DNA of 64,000 nucleotides, from NCBI GenBank assembly GCA_032251045.1, contig JAVVEW010000001.1, forward strand, positions 58,484-122,483, given 5' to 3'. How positions within the stretch are numbered: the stretch's first letter is position 1; each line of letters opens with the position of its first letter. Shown in pieces: positions 1 to 8,266 of the stretch. The notes beneath the pieces are model-generated. The model saw only the letters and a list, made by a program, of their open reading frames with translations, made no database searches and was not told the origin of the DNA. Source of the DNA: JAVVEW01 sp032251045. GTDB lineage: Bacteria > Pseudomonadota > Gammaproteobacteria > Methylococcales > Methylomonadaceae. The position numbers and the translations under genes were made by a program.

Positions 1-938
1 AATCCGGTCTGGCGCGCCTGGTGGTGTTTAGTTGTCGTCTGGCGGAAGCGCAAAACCGCCTGTCTTGTCAGGTGGATGAATGCCGGCATGTGCTCGATGA
101 GGCCATGTTGTTTGCCGGGCAAGCGCTGGATGCCGAGGCTATTGAACAAGCGTTAACGGCACGCGAGCTGCGACACGGTCGTGTCGCCGAGGAATTGGTC
201 CGCGAGGTGTGCGAGGGCACGGTGTTGATTGCAACAGCAGGTCAGGCCATTGGCAAAATCAACGGTTTGACAGTGCTGGAAGTGGGTGGTAGCAGTTACG
301 GCGCGCCAGCGCGTATTTCCGCCACGGTGTTTCCAGGTTCTCGCGGCATTGTCGATATCGAACGGGAAGTGGAGTTAGGGCAGGCCATACACTCTAAAGG
401 CGTGATGATTTTGAGTGGTTATTTAGGCCATTGTTACGCCCAGAAAGTGCCGTTGGCGATTTGTGCGCATATCGCCATGGAGCAGTCCTATGGGCATGTC
501 GATGGCGACAGTGCGGCTTTGGCCGAATTGTGTGCATTGATCTCCGCCTTGACCCAGCAGCCCATCAAGCAAGCGCTGGCGGTGACCGGCTCGATTAACC
601 AATATGGTGAAGTGCAGGCGGTCGGTGGCGTCAATGACAAAATCGAAGGCTTTTTCAGCCTCTGTCAGGCGCGGGGGTTGACAGGCGATCAGGGGGTGTT
701 GTTGCCGGCCGCCAATGTCAGGCATCTGCTGCTGAAAACCGAAGTCATCGACGCGGTTCGAGACGGCTTGTTTCATCTTTATCCGGTCAGCCATGTTGAC
801 CAGGCATTGGCGTTGTTGTTTGTTGAGCCTGTGGGTGCGTTGGATGCTTCGGGTAATTATCCCGAGCACAGCATTCATGGTCTGGCGGTGGCGCGACTGA
901 AGCAAATGGCTGACTTAGCGGGTGATGCGAAAAAATAA
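1..938 (+). CDS. Lon-type ATP-dependent protease, C-terminal part (5' end outside window)
   Basis: The frame is open from position 3, so the gene begins upstream of the window and only about 310 C-terminal residues are visible. They form a Lon-family proteolytic domain. The catalytic serine lies in the motif GDSAALAEL (codon near 510) and the partner lysine in GGVNDKIEG (codon near 639), the Ser-Lys dyad of this family. The AAA+ ATPase part must lie upstream. The spacing resembles the Lon-like (LonB/LonC-type) proteases rather than classical Lon, which is an inference. The role would be ATP-driven protein degradation in the cytoplasm. It ends at a TAA directly before a transposase relic, and no terminator is evident. 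Confidence 0.85.
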   Translation, partial: SGLARLVVFSCRLAEAQNRLSCQVDECRHVLDEAMLFAGQALDAEAIEQALTARELRHGRVAEELVREVCEGTVLIATAGQAIGKINGLTVLEVGGSSYGAPARISATVFPGSRGIVDIEREVELGQAIHSKGVMILSGYLGHCYAQKVPLAICAHIAMEQSYGHVDGDSAALAELCALISALTQQPIKQALAVTGSINQYGEVQAVGGVNDKIEGFFSLCQARGLTGDQGVLLPAANVRHLLLKTEVIDAVRDGLFHLYPVSHVDQALALLFVEPVGALDASGNYPEHSIHGLAVARLKQMADLAGDAKK

Positions 939-946
939 GTGATATC

Positions 947-1333
947 CAGAGGCAGGCCAGAAACACCTGCCAGACGTGTACGTGCTGCGGTTATGCCGCC
1001 CAAGAGAACCGGCCAAGCCAGGCGCGGTTCGAGTGTGGTTTCGCGGCAAATGCCGATAGAGTCGGCGCGATCAATATTTTAAGGGCGGGACACGACCAGT
1101 TAGCCTGTGAAGTGAACGGTGCTGATGCGGTGCGTGATAACGAAGTATCACAGGTTATGAGTGGTTCTTGCAGGTGTCGTGAGGTGAGGCAGCACCTGGA
1201 CGGCCTCTTGGTATCTGCGCGGTCGGTTCCCCTGACCCGCAACGGAACCTTTCGCCCCCAGGCCTGCCCTCAGTGGAGGCCGGGAGGCTGTGCCGCAGTT
1301 CCTTGGTGTTATCTGAAGTTTTGCCAGTCATGA
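947..1333 (+). pseudogene. TnpB (IS200/IS605-type) C-terminal zinc-ribbon relic
   Basis: Frame 2 from about 947 reads as the C-terminal zinc ribbon of a TnpB/OrfB protein: TCQTCTCCGYAAQENR, then SQARFECGFAANADRVGAIN and LRAGHDQLACEV. Only this end remains; no RuvC domain or start codon is present, because upstream lies the Lon-type gene. The second cysteine knuckle is damaged. The family reads FxCxxCGxxxNAD, but here it is FECGFAANAD, equivalent to three codons deleted, so one zinc ligand is missing. The frame runs on to a TGA at 1331-1333. No transposon ends were recognised. It is dead sequence marking a past IS605-type insertion; a second relic lies at 24010-24213. Confidence 0.75.
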
Positions 1334-1360
1334 CGGAGGACAGTGGCGAGCCGCGCCTGC

Positions 1361-1909
1361 TCAGAACAAGCCCAGTTGTACTTTGGCAACTTCTGACATC
1401 ATGTGCTGTGACCAGGGTGGGTCGAGTACGACATCGACAAAAACATCGTCAACGCCGGGTAAGGCGCGGATGGCTTGTTCAACGTCGCCTTGTAGTACCG
1501 GGCCCATGCCGCAACCGGGCGCGGTCAAGGTCATCTGAATGTCAACCCGGTTATGACCCGGCTGCTTGGCGGTTACCTGGCATTGATAGACCAGCCCTAA
1601 ATCGACAATGTTGACTGGAATCTCCGGGTCATACACCGTGCGCATGACTTCCCAGCAATTTTTTTCCACCGACTCGGGGTCGGCGTCTTCGACCAGGGTT
1701 TCAAGATGGGTGGCTTCTTTACCCAGAGCATCGGCGTCAGCACTGGCAATGCGCACCATGTGACCATGTTCGGTCACGACGGTGTAGTTATTGCCTAGGG
1801 CTTGATGCACGGTCACTGCGGTACCTTTAGGCAGAGTGCCGTTGTTGCCATCGGGTACGGTGATGATGTTGACGTCGCGGCTGAGGGTTACGGTTTCACG
1901 TTCAGTCAT
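1361..1909 (-). CDS. sufT: SufT-like Fe-S assembly protein (DUF59/MIP18 domain)
   Basis: This 182-residue protein has an N-terminal region of about 80 residues and a C-terminal MIP18/DUF59 domain with YDPEIPVNIVDLGLVY and the signature MTLTAPGCGMG, which carries the conserved cysteine. Proteins of this layout (SufT type) help mature Fe-S proteins in the cytoplasm. The start chosen (MTERETVTL) overlaps the stop of the upstream SDR gene by eight bases, which indicates translational coupling. It is the last gene of the minus-strand ubiG-mupP-SDR-sufT run. A longer start at 1978 would extend far into the SDR gene and is unlikely. The family assignment is firm; the exact client proteins are unknown. 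Confidence 0.85.
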   Translation of the reverse strand: MTERETVTLSRDVNIITVPDGNNGTLPKGTAVTVHQALGNNYTVVTEHGHMVRIASADADALGKEATHLETLVEDADPESVEKNCWEVMRTVYDPEIPVNIVDLGLVYQCQVTAKQPGHNRVDIQMTLTAPGCGMGPVLQGDVEQAIRALPGVDDVFVDVVLDPPWSQHMMSEVAKVQLGLF

Positions 1910-2642
1910 GGGTCTGTTTCCAAGAGAAGGTTTGTGCATCGATAACCTGGCCGCGCAGATGCGCGCTGTCAGGGCCAAGTAGATACGGATAAAGAGGGGC
2001 TAACAGGGCAGCAGAGGTTCTTGCCTCAGCGGGTTCGCCAGGATAGCCGCGTCGACGCAGGGGGGAGTCTACCGCGCCGGGCAGCAGCAGGTTCAGGCGA
2101 ATGCGTGGGTCGCTGTCCAGCTCGTCAGACCACATTTTTACCAAGGCTTCCAGGGCGCTGAGCGCGACACCAAAAGCGCCGGAATAAGGTTGAGGCTTGC
2201 GCGCCTGATGGTCACAGGTGAATAACACTGAAGCTGAGCCACTATTGACCAGGCATTCCAGCAGCACCCGGGTCAGTAAATAGGGGGCGTGTAGATTGGT
2301 ATTGAAAGTTTGGTTCCATTCCACTAAATCCTGACTGGCCAGCGGCGCAAACGCGGTGAACAGCGCTGCGGAATGCAGCAGGCCATCAAGCTTGCCAAAG
2401 CGCTGTGCAATGTGTTCGGCTAGTTCTTGATAGTGCTCGACTTGCGCCGAGGCCAGGTCAAAACCATGTAAAAGCGGTGTCGGCGCGGTGTATGTGAGCA
2501 GCTGGTCGTACAGTTGCTCCAGTCCTTTCAGGCGCTTGTCGAGCAGAATCAGCTGATAGCCTTGGGCGGCCAGGGCATGGGCGGCGGTTTGGCCAAGTCC
2601 ACCCGCAGCGCCGGTGATCAGGACAATGCGTGGTTCGGTCAT
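1902..2642 (-). CDS. YciK-position short-chain dehydrogenase lacking the YxxxK motif
   Basis: This 246-residue protein has an SDR Rossmann fold with the NAD(P)-binding motif TGAAGGLGQ at residues 10-18. By position, between mupP and sufT in a ubiG-mupP run, it corresponds to YciK. The catalytic region is unusual. Where YciK-type proteins read GAYxxSK, this one reads GAFGVAL, so Phe157 replaces the catalytic Tyr and Leu161 replaces the Lys. The serine region reads FTCDHQAR. The cofactor fold is kept but oxidoreductase chemistry is doubtful. Its ATG overlaps the mupP stop (ATGA), and its own stop overlaps the next start. It could be a binding or scaffold protein; this is inference. Confidence 0.8.
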   Translation of the reverse strand: MTEPRIVLITGAAGGLGQTAAHALAAQGYQLILLDKRLKGLEQLYDQLLTYTAPTPLLHGFDLASAQVEHYQELAEHIAQRFGKLDGLLHSAALFTAFAPLASQDLVEWNQTFNTNLHAPYLLTRVLLECLVNSGSASVLFTCDHQARKPQPYSGAFGVALSALEALVKMWSDELDSDPRIRLNLLLPGAVDSPLRRRGYPGEPAEARTSAALLAPLYPYLLGPDSAHLRGQVIDAQTFSWKQTHD

Positions 2643-3295
2643 GACAGGGTGATCCATGCGCGTAATGCGGAAGGTTCTGTGATTAAACCATCGGCTCCCC
2701 ATTGATTGGGGTCGTCGTCAGGCGCGATATAGCCATAACTGGCGGCCAGCGTGGTCATGCCGGCCGCCTGGCCGGCGGTGATGTCGTGGCGGGCGTCGCC
2801 AAGATACAGACATTGCGCGGGGGTGACGCCGATTTGTGCGCAGGCTGTGAGCATGGGTTCAGGGTGGGGCTTGCTGTGCGCGGTGCTGTCGCCGCTGATA
2901 ATACAGGCCGCGCGTTGATATAGGCCCAGTTCACGCATCAGCGGCAAGGTGAAGCGCTGGCGCTTGTTGGTGACTACGCCCCACATCAGACCGTGCTGTT
3001 CCAGCCAGCTCAGTAGCGCTTCGATGCCCGGGAATAAGCGGGTGTGGCGCGCAATGTGGAGTTCATAATAATCCAGCAGCAGGGTGAGCAAGGTTTGCTG
3101 TTCAGTGGCGTTAGCGTGTGGCAGGCTGGCGCGAATCATGGCCAGCGCGCCCCGGGAAATGGCGGGTTGTACCTGCGGCTGAGCGGCGACCGGCCAGCCA
3201 CGTTGCCGCAAGGCATAATCCAGGCTGGCCAGTAAGTCGGGCGCGGTATCGGCCAAAGTGCCGTCCAGGTCAAAAAGCACGCAGCGTAAGCTCAT
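2639..3295 (-). CDS. mupP: HAD phosphatase, probable MurNAc-6-phosphate phosphatase MupP
   Basis: This 218-residue HAD hydrolase of the Gph type has the nucleophile motif FDLDGTLADT near residue 8, a TNK motif in VVTNKRQR, and the metal-binding motif YLGDARHDITAG near residue 165. Sequence alone cannot separate phosphoglycolate phosphatase (Gph) from N-acetylmuramic acid 6-phosphate phosphatase (MupP). The context favours MupP, since in Pseudomonas mupP sits between ubiG and yciK exactly as here. It would act in cytoplasmic peptidoglycan recycling. The ATG lies three bases after the ubiG stop, and its TGA overlaps the next start, so the run is probably one transcript. Confidence 0.8.
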   Translation of the reverse strand: MSLRCVLFDLDGTLADTAPDLLASLDYALRQRGWPVAAQPQVQPAISRGALAMIRASLPHANATEQQTLLTLLLDYYELHIARHTRLFPGIEALLSWLEQHGLMWGVVTNKRQRFTLPLMRELGLYQRAACIISGDSTAHSKPHPEPMLTACAQIGVTPAQCLYLGDARHDITAGQAAGMTTLAASYGYIAPDDDPNQWGADGLITEPSALRAWITLS

Positions 3296-3298
3296 GAG

Positions 3299-4000
3299 TT
3301 ACAGGGGCTTTCGGAATGCGGCCAGATAATTAACATCAAGGTCCTCGCTGAGACGGAACTGACGGGTCAGCGGGTTGTAGCTGATGCCGGCCATGCGTTC
3401 CAGTTCCAAGCCGTGGGCGCGTGCCCATTGACACAGTTGCGAGGGCTTGATGAATTGCCGGTAATCATGGGTGCCACGAGGCAGCATTTGCAGCAGATAC
3501 TCGGCAGCGGCAATGGCCAGTAGAAAAGCCTTGGGATGGCGGTTGAGGGTGGAGAAGAACAGCCATGCGCCGGGTTTTGCCGCCTGGGCGCAGGCGGCGA
3601 TAATGGCGTTTGGGTCAGGAACATGCTCCAGCATTTCCATGCAGGTTACGACATCAAAAGCGGCAGGTTGTTGCTCGGCGAAAGTTTCGGCGCTGATGAC
3701 TTGAAAATGGGCGTTAACGCCTGATTCAAGGCCATGCAGTTCGGCGATATCAACCAGTTCCGCACTTAAGTCAATGCCTCTGGCCTGGCTGCCGGCGGCG
3801 GCCAGGGCTTCGGTAAGAATGCCGCCGCCGCAACCGACATCCAGCGCATGAGTACCGGTCAGTGTGACATGGCGTTGAATGAAGTCCATGCGTAATGGAT
3901 TGATGGCATGCAGGGTTTTCAGTTCGCCTTCAGGATCCCACCAGCGCTCCGCCTTGGCGCTGAATTTATCGATTTCGTGGCTATGTACGTTGTTGCTCAT
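3299..4000 (-). CDS. ubiG: Ubiquinone biosynthesis O-methyltransferase UbiG
   Basis: This 233-residue class I SAM methyltransferase starts at MSNNVHSHEIDKFS and carries the UbiG signature ERWWDPEGELKTLHAINPLR. The SAM motif I is ALDVGCGGGIL, with the acidic motif EMLEHVPDP later. UbiG catalyses both O-methylation steps of ubiquinone synthesis at the inner membrane. A longer frame reaches 4135 but adds 45 residues unlike the family, so the start at 4000 is preferred. No clear Shine-Dalgarno sequence precedes it. It is first in the minus-strand operon with mupP, the SDR and sufT. Upstream lies a 300-base repeat element. Confidence 0.93.
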   Translation of the reverse strand: MSNNVHSHEIDKFSAKAERWWDPEGELKTLHAINPLRMDFIQRHVTLTGTHALDVGCGGGILTEALAAAGSQARGIDLSAELVDIAELHGLESGVNAHFQVISAETFAEQQPAAFDVVTCMEMLEHVPDPNAIIAACAQAAKPGAWLFFSTLNRHPKAFLLAIAAAEYLLQMLPRGTHDYRQFIKPSQLCQWARAHGLELERMAGISYNPLTRQFRLSEDLDVNYLAAFRKPL

Positions 4001-4124
4001 AAGGAGGCCAATGTGGCTGGAGAAATAATGGAGTATTTTAGTAGGAAATGGCGGTGCAAGCAAAACCGGCTGATGCGCCGCTGTCTGGCTCGGGGGCTTA
4101 GGTGGGGCAAGTTTGGAGGTTAAC

Positions 4125-4400
4125 GGTGCTGTCACAGCCGTTTCCAGTAAGCTGCGCTCAAGCCTGCATGGACGTATGCACTGCGCCTTCTGCTAAGCGC
4201 TACCGGCTGCGGCCCGCCTAACCTATGGAACAGGGTTGTGGTACTGTCACAGCCATGCTCAGTTTGAGCATTTTCACTGTGCTTTAGACATGGGTAGCAC
4301 TTGTCGAGGAACGCGGTGAACCCATCCATGGGGGCTTGATGGCAGCATCCTAAGCTGCCAACATCCTCGACAAGTGCTCCCAATATCCTTTTTGGACTCC
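4125..4400 (-). repeat. Dispersed modular repeat, copy 1 (modules A and B)
   Basis: Read on the minus strand, module A (4400 to 4251) and then module B (4195 to 4125) both recur at 35072-35299 in diverged form and in the opposite order. Module A contains a perfect 15-base inverted repeat (AGCACTTGTCGAGGA at 4296-4310 and its complement at 4364-4378). Nested inside is a second one, TGGCAGC / GCTGCCA (4340-4346 and 4354-4360). Module B is bracketed by near-identical TGTCACAGCC sequences (4130-4139 and 4244-4253). No reading frame is conserved between the copies. It looks like a non-autonomous structured intergenic repeat; the mobilising machinery is not visible. Confidence 0.7.
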
Positions 4401-4433
4401 AAATTGAGAATTGCTGGTACTGTCAACACTGAT

Positions 4434-4462
4434 TTGACAGGGGTAATCTTAACCTTTAGATT
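4434..4462 (+). promoter_or_regulatory. Sigma70-type promoter for alaC-hom-thrC
   Basis: A perfect -35 box TTGACA (4434-4439) is followed after 17 bases by TAGATT (4457-4462), four of six matches to the -10 consensus. It ends about 40 bases before the alaC start, which suits the alaC-hom-thrC run. Confidence 0.6.
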
Positions 4463-4504
4463 AGTCCGATTTTGGCCCATACTCAGCATCATTGACACTC
4501 GCGC

Positions 4505-5695
4505 ATGGAACAATTTCATCGTATCAGCCGCCTTCCACCTTATGTATTCAATATTGTCAACGAGCTGAAGGCAAAAGCGCGGGCGGCAGGCGAGGACATT
4601 ATCGACTTTGGCATGGGCAATCCCGACCAGCCAACGCCCGAACACATCGTGGCCAAGTTGCTGGAATCGGCGCAACGCGAGGACACGCACCGCTATTCTG
4701 TCTCTAAAGGCATTCCACGGCTGAGGCGGGCGATTTGTAATTGGTATCAGGAGCGTTTTCAGGTTGAACTGGACCCTGAAACCGAGGCCATTGTGACCAT
4801 TGGCTCCAAGGAAGGTCTGGCGCATTTGGCGCTGGCGACCCTGGCGCCGGGTGATGTGGTGTTAGTGCCTAATCCTGCATACCCTATTCATCCTTATGGC
4901 GTGGTGATCGCCGGGGCTGACGTGCGTCATGTGCCGTTGGTGCCGGGGGTGGACTTTTTCGAGGAGTTGCGTAAGGCCATTATCGAATCCTGGCCTAAGC
5001 CGAAAATGCTGATTCTCAACTTTCCCGGCAATCCCACCACGCAATGCGTGGAGTTGGACTTCTTCGAGAACATCATCGACATCGCCCTGGAGCACAAAAT
5101 CTGGGTCGTGCAGGATATTGCTTATGCCGACATTGTGTTTGATGGCTACAGGGCGCCATCGATTTTGCAAGTACCTAGAGCTAAGGAAATCGCGGTCGAG
5201 TTTTTCTCGTTATCGAAAAGCTACAACATGCCCGGCTGGCGCGTGGGCTTTATGTGCGGCAGTCCAACCTTGGTGGCGGCCTTGGCGCGCATTAAATCCT
5301 ATCTGGACTATGGTACGTTCACGCCGATTCAGATTGCTGCGATTCGAGCGTTAGAGGGGCCACAGCAATGCGTGAGCGATATTGCCGAGATGTATCGCCG
5401 GCGCCGCGATGTATTGTGCGAGGGCCTGGCGTCCATAAACTGGCCGGTGGCGAAGCCTAAGGCAACGATGTTTGTCTGGGCGCCCATTCCCGAGCCGTTT
5501 CGCGCCATGGGTTCTTTGGAGTTTGCCAAGTTATTGCTGAAAGAGGCGAAAGTGGCGGTCTCGCCAGGCATTGGTTTTGGCCAGTATGGTGATGATCATG
5601 TGCGTTTTGGTTTGATTGAAAATGAACATCGCACCCGCCAGGCGGTGCGTGGCATTCGCCAGTTATTCAAACGACAAGGTTTGCTGAATGATTAA
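4505..5695 (+). CDS. alaC: Alanine transaminase AlaC (class I/II aminotransferase)
   Basis: This 396-residue PLP enzyme of the aspartate aminotransferase fold I group matches the AlaC type: FHRISRLPPYVFNIVNELK at the N-terminus, then GMGNPDQPTP, NFPGNPTTQ, QDIAYADIVFDG, and the PLP-lysine motif SLSKSYNMPGWRVGF with Lys238. It would interconvert pyruvate and alanine using glutamate, in the cytoplasm. It is the first gene of a same-strand run with hom and thrC, the usual neighbourhood of this aminotransferase in gammaproteobacteria. A sigma70-like promoter lies just upstream. Length and motifs are complete. Confidence 0.9.
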   Translation: MEQFHRISRLPPYVFNIVNELKAKARAAGEDIIDFGMGNPDQPTPEHIVAKLLESAQREDTHRYSVSKGIPRLRRAICNWYQERFQVELDPETEAIVTIGSKEGLAHLALATLAPGDVVLVPNPAYPIHPYGVVIAGADVRHVPLVPGVDFFEELRKAIIESWPKPKMLILNFPGNPTTQCVELDFFENIIDIALEHKIWVVQDIAYADIVFDGYRAPSILQVPRAKEIAVEFFSLSKSYNMPGWRVGFMCGSPTLVAALARIKSYLDYGTFTPIQIAAIRALEGPQQCVSDIAEMYRRRRDVLCEGLASINWPVAKPKATMFVWAPIPEPFRAMGSLEFAKLLLKEAKVAVSPGIGFGQYGDDHVRFGLIENEHRTRQAVRGIRQLFKRQGLLND

Positions 5696-5725
5696 ATATA
5701 GGCCGACAGGCTGGAGGGAGCTTGC

Positions 5726-7036
5726 GTGAAACCGGTTAATTTAGGCGTGCTGGGTTTAGGCACGGTAGGCGGGGGCGTATTGAATGTTCTAACGCGCAAT
5801 CGGGAAGAGATTGTCCGACGGGCTGGGCGCGAAATTGTGGTGACGCAGGCCTCGGCGCGGGATCTGGCGCGGGCGCGTATCTGCGATACCTCCAAGGTCA
5901 AGCTCACTGACGATCCGTTCACCATCGTTGAGGAACCTAGCATCGATATTGTGCTGGAATTGATTGGCGGTACCGATGTGGCGCGTGAGCTGGTGCTGGC
6001 GGCGATTGCCAATGGTAAGTCGGTGGTGACCGCTAACAAGGCATTGATTGCGCTACATGGCAATGAAATATTCGCCGCTGCCAGCGCACGAGGCGTGATT
6101 GTCGCCTTCGAGGCGGCCGTGGCGGGCGGTATTCCAATTATCAAAGCGATTCGCGAAGGCTTGTCGGCTAACCAGATCGAATGGTTGACCGGCATCATCA
6201 ACGGCACTTCTAATTATATTCTGACCACCATGCGTGACCAGGGGCGGGATTTTGCCGATGTGTTGACCGAGGCGCAGGCCTTAGGCTATGCCGAGGCCAA
6301 TCCTGCGTTTGATATTGAAGGCATCGATGCCGCGCACAAGCTGGCCATTCTCGCTTCCATTGCCTTTGGCATACCGTTACAGTACGACAAGGTGCATATC
6401 GAAGGGATTACCGGTATCACTCGGGCCGATGTCGATTATGCCGATCAGTTAGGTTATCGTATCAAGCATTTAGGGATTGCCCGGGGTGTTCCGCAAGGCC
6501 TGGAATTGCGTGTGCATCCGGCGTTGGTGCCTAAGCGGCGTCTTTTGGCCAATGTTGATGGCGTGATGAATGCTGTGGTGGTCAAAGGTGATGCGGTGGG
6601 GCCAACCTTATACTATGGCGCCGGCGCTGGTGCTGAGCCGACCGCCTCGGCCGTGGTGGCCGACGTGGTGGATGTGGTGCGTGCCATGACCAGCGACCCT
6701 CATAACCGAGTGCCGCATCTGGCGTTTCAGGCTGAAGCCTTGTCGGATCGTCCGGTATTGCCATCAGGTGATTTCAAAGTGGCCAATTATCTGCGTCTTA
6801 ATGTCGCCGATCAGGCCGGGGTTATGGCAGATATTACCCGCATTCTGGCCACTCATGACATCAGCATTGAAGCCATTTTGCAAAAAGAGCCGCTGACAGG
6901 TGAGGCGACACTGCCGGTGATTATGCTGACCCAAGAAACCCTGGAACGGAATATCGACTCGGCGATCACCGAAATCGAGGCCTTGGCGACGGTTGCCAGC
7001 GCCGTTACCCGGATTCGTTTAGAAACCTTAGACTAA
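5726..7036 (+). CDS. hom: Homoserine dehydrogenase
   Basis: This 436-residue monofunctional homoserine dehydrogenase has the NAD(P)-binding motif GVLGLGTVGGGV at residues 7-18, the substrate-domain motif GIINGTSNYILTTM, and a C-terminal ACT domain (about residues 355-430) for allosteric control, presumably by threonine. It reduces aspartate semialdehyde to homoserine, the branch point to threonine and methionine. The start is a GTG at 5726 preceded by a GGAGGG ribosome site. No attenuator-like Thr/Ile-rich leader peptide is visible upstream. thrC follows after four bases. Confidence 0.95.
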   Translation: MKPVNLGVLGLGTVGGGVLNVLTRNREEIVRRAGREIVVTQASARDLARARICDTSKVKLTDDPFTIVEEPSIDIVLELIGGTDVARELVLAAIANGKSVVTANKALIALHGNEIFAAASARGVIVAFEAAVAGGIPIIKAIREGLSANQIEWLTGIINGTSNYILTTMRDQGRDFADVLTEAQALGYAEANPAFDIEGIDAAHKLAILASIAFGIPLQYDKVHIEGITGITRADVDYADQLGYRIKHLGIARGVPQGLELRVHPALVPKRRLLANVDGVMNAVVVKGDAVGPTLYYGAGAGAEPTASAVVADVVDVVRAMTSDPHNRVPHLAFQAEALSDRPVLPSGDFKVANYLRLNVADQAGVMADITRILATHDISIEAILQKEPLTGEATLPVIMLTQETLERNIDSAITEIEALATVASAVTRIRLETLD

Positions 7037-7040
7037 TAAC

Positions 7041-8135
7041 ATGACACACGCATCTCATTACACCGGCTTGATCGAACATTATCGCGCCCGTTTACCGGTT
7101 ACCGACAGTACCCCGGTTATTAGCTTAGGCGAAGGCAACACCCCACTGATCGAGCTGAAAAACCTGCCGGCCGTCATTGGCAGGAATGTCTCCATTTATG
7201 TTAAATACGAAGGTCTGAATCCAACCGGTTCGTTCAAGGATCGAGGTATGACCATGGCGGTGACCAAGGCGGTCGAGGCGGGTAGCCGGGCGATTATCTG
7301 CGCTTCCACGGGGAATACCTCGGCGGCAGCCGCAGCCTACGCCGTGCGCGCCGGCATCAAGGCGTTTGTGTTGATTCCCGAAGGCAAAATCGCCTTGGGC
7401 AAGTTGGCCCAGACTTTGATGTATGGTGCGGAAATTATTCAAATCAATGGTAATTTTGACCGGGGCATGGCGCTGGTCAAGGAAGTCGCCGAGCATGCGC
7501 CGGTGACCATTGTTAATTCCATTAACCCGTTCCGGCTGGAAGGTCAGAAAACCGCCGCGTTTGAAATTGTCGATGCCTTAGGCCGGGCGCCTGACTATCA
7601 TTGCTTGCCTGTCGGTAACGCCGGTAATATCACCGCGTACTGGAAAGGCTACACGGAATACAGTCAGGCGCATGAGGGTTTGCCAAAAATTATCGACCAG
7701 CGTCCGAAAATGTGTGGCTATCAGGCCGAAGGCGCGGCGCCGTTTGTCAAAGGTGCGATGGTCGATGATCCTGAAACCGTAGCCACTGCGATTCGCATCG
7801 GTCATCCACAATCCTGGGAGCTGGCCTGGAATGCGCAGAGACAATCCGAAGGCTGGTTTGATGCGGTCAGTGATGCCAAAATTCTTGCCGCGCAAAAGCT
7901 CCTGGCAGAAACCGAAGGCGTGTTTTGCGAACCGGCCTCGGCGGCATCGCTGGCGGGAGCTATGGCCGATTTGGCTACCGGACGCATCGCTGATGGCAGC
8001 GTCATTGTCTGTACTCTGACCGGTAACGGCCTGAAAGATCCGGATACTGCGATCCAGCAATGCCAGGATACGCATCCTGTTACCATCGATGCCAGCCTCG
8101 ATGCCGTTAAAAAGGCGATTTTAGGCGCCTTGTAA
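7041..8135 (+). CDS. thrC: Threonine synthase
   Basis: This 364-residue PLP-dependent threonine synthase is of the short form. The cofactor lysine is Lys66 in NPTGSFKDRGM, the phosphate-binding loop is STGNTSAAAAAYA, and the glycine-rich loop is PVGNAGNITAYW. It converts O-phosphohomoserine to threonine in the cytoplasm. It lies four bases behind hom and is almost certainly cotranscribed with it. The kinase thrB is not next to it. Homologues of this length are typical of Pseudomonas-like bacteria rather than the longer enteric ThrC. Confidence 0.94.
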   Translation: MTHASHYTGLIEHYRARLPVTDSTPVISLGEGNTPLIELKNLPAVIGRNVSIYVKYEGLNPTGSFKDRGMTMAVTKAVEAGSRAIICASTGNTSAAAAAYAVRAGIKAFVLIPEGKIALGKLAQTLMYGAEIIQINGNFDRGMALVKEVAEHAPVTIVNSINPFRLEGQKTAAFEIVDALGRAPDYHCLPVGNAGNITAYWKGYTEYSQAHEGLPKIIDQRPKMCGYQAEGAAPFVKGAMVDDPETVATAIRIGHPQSWELAWNAQRQSEGWFDAVSDAKILAAQKLLAETEGVFCEPASAASLAGAMADLATGRIADGSVIVCTLTGNGLKDPDTAIQQCQDTHPVTIDASLDAVKKAILGAL

Positions 8136-8266
8136 ACACTGGCGAGCGCGCTGTCAGGACACGTTAACGGTACGGAATGGCCGTTTCCCTTTACCGCGCT
8201 TTAGGCAAAAGGATAGCGAAAGGCGTTTTTTGACTTAAAACCGCACAGCAAGCGTTGCTTCAAACC

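Larger units (their letters stand above)
4001..4504. other. Gene-free stretch holding a structured repeat and the alaC promoter
   Basis: No coding frame with family-like sequence was found here. The stretch holds the structured repeat element (4125-4400) and a promoter-like sequence (4434-4462). The remainder, 4001-4124, is unremarkable. Confidence 0.6.

Noticed and set aside
423..905. Long minus-strand frame opposite the Lon-type protease
   Set aside because: It is the antisense shadow of a clear protease domain and shows no family-like motif.
4010..4030. Plus-strand AAGGAGG as a ribosome site for a gene in 3908-4123
   Set aside because: It lies at the ubiG start on the opposite strand, and the plus frame shows no protein-like sequence.
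4274..4825. Minus-strand frame of 183 codons over the repeat and the alaC start
   Set aside because: It overlaps the alaC coding region and the structured repeat; no domain is seen.
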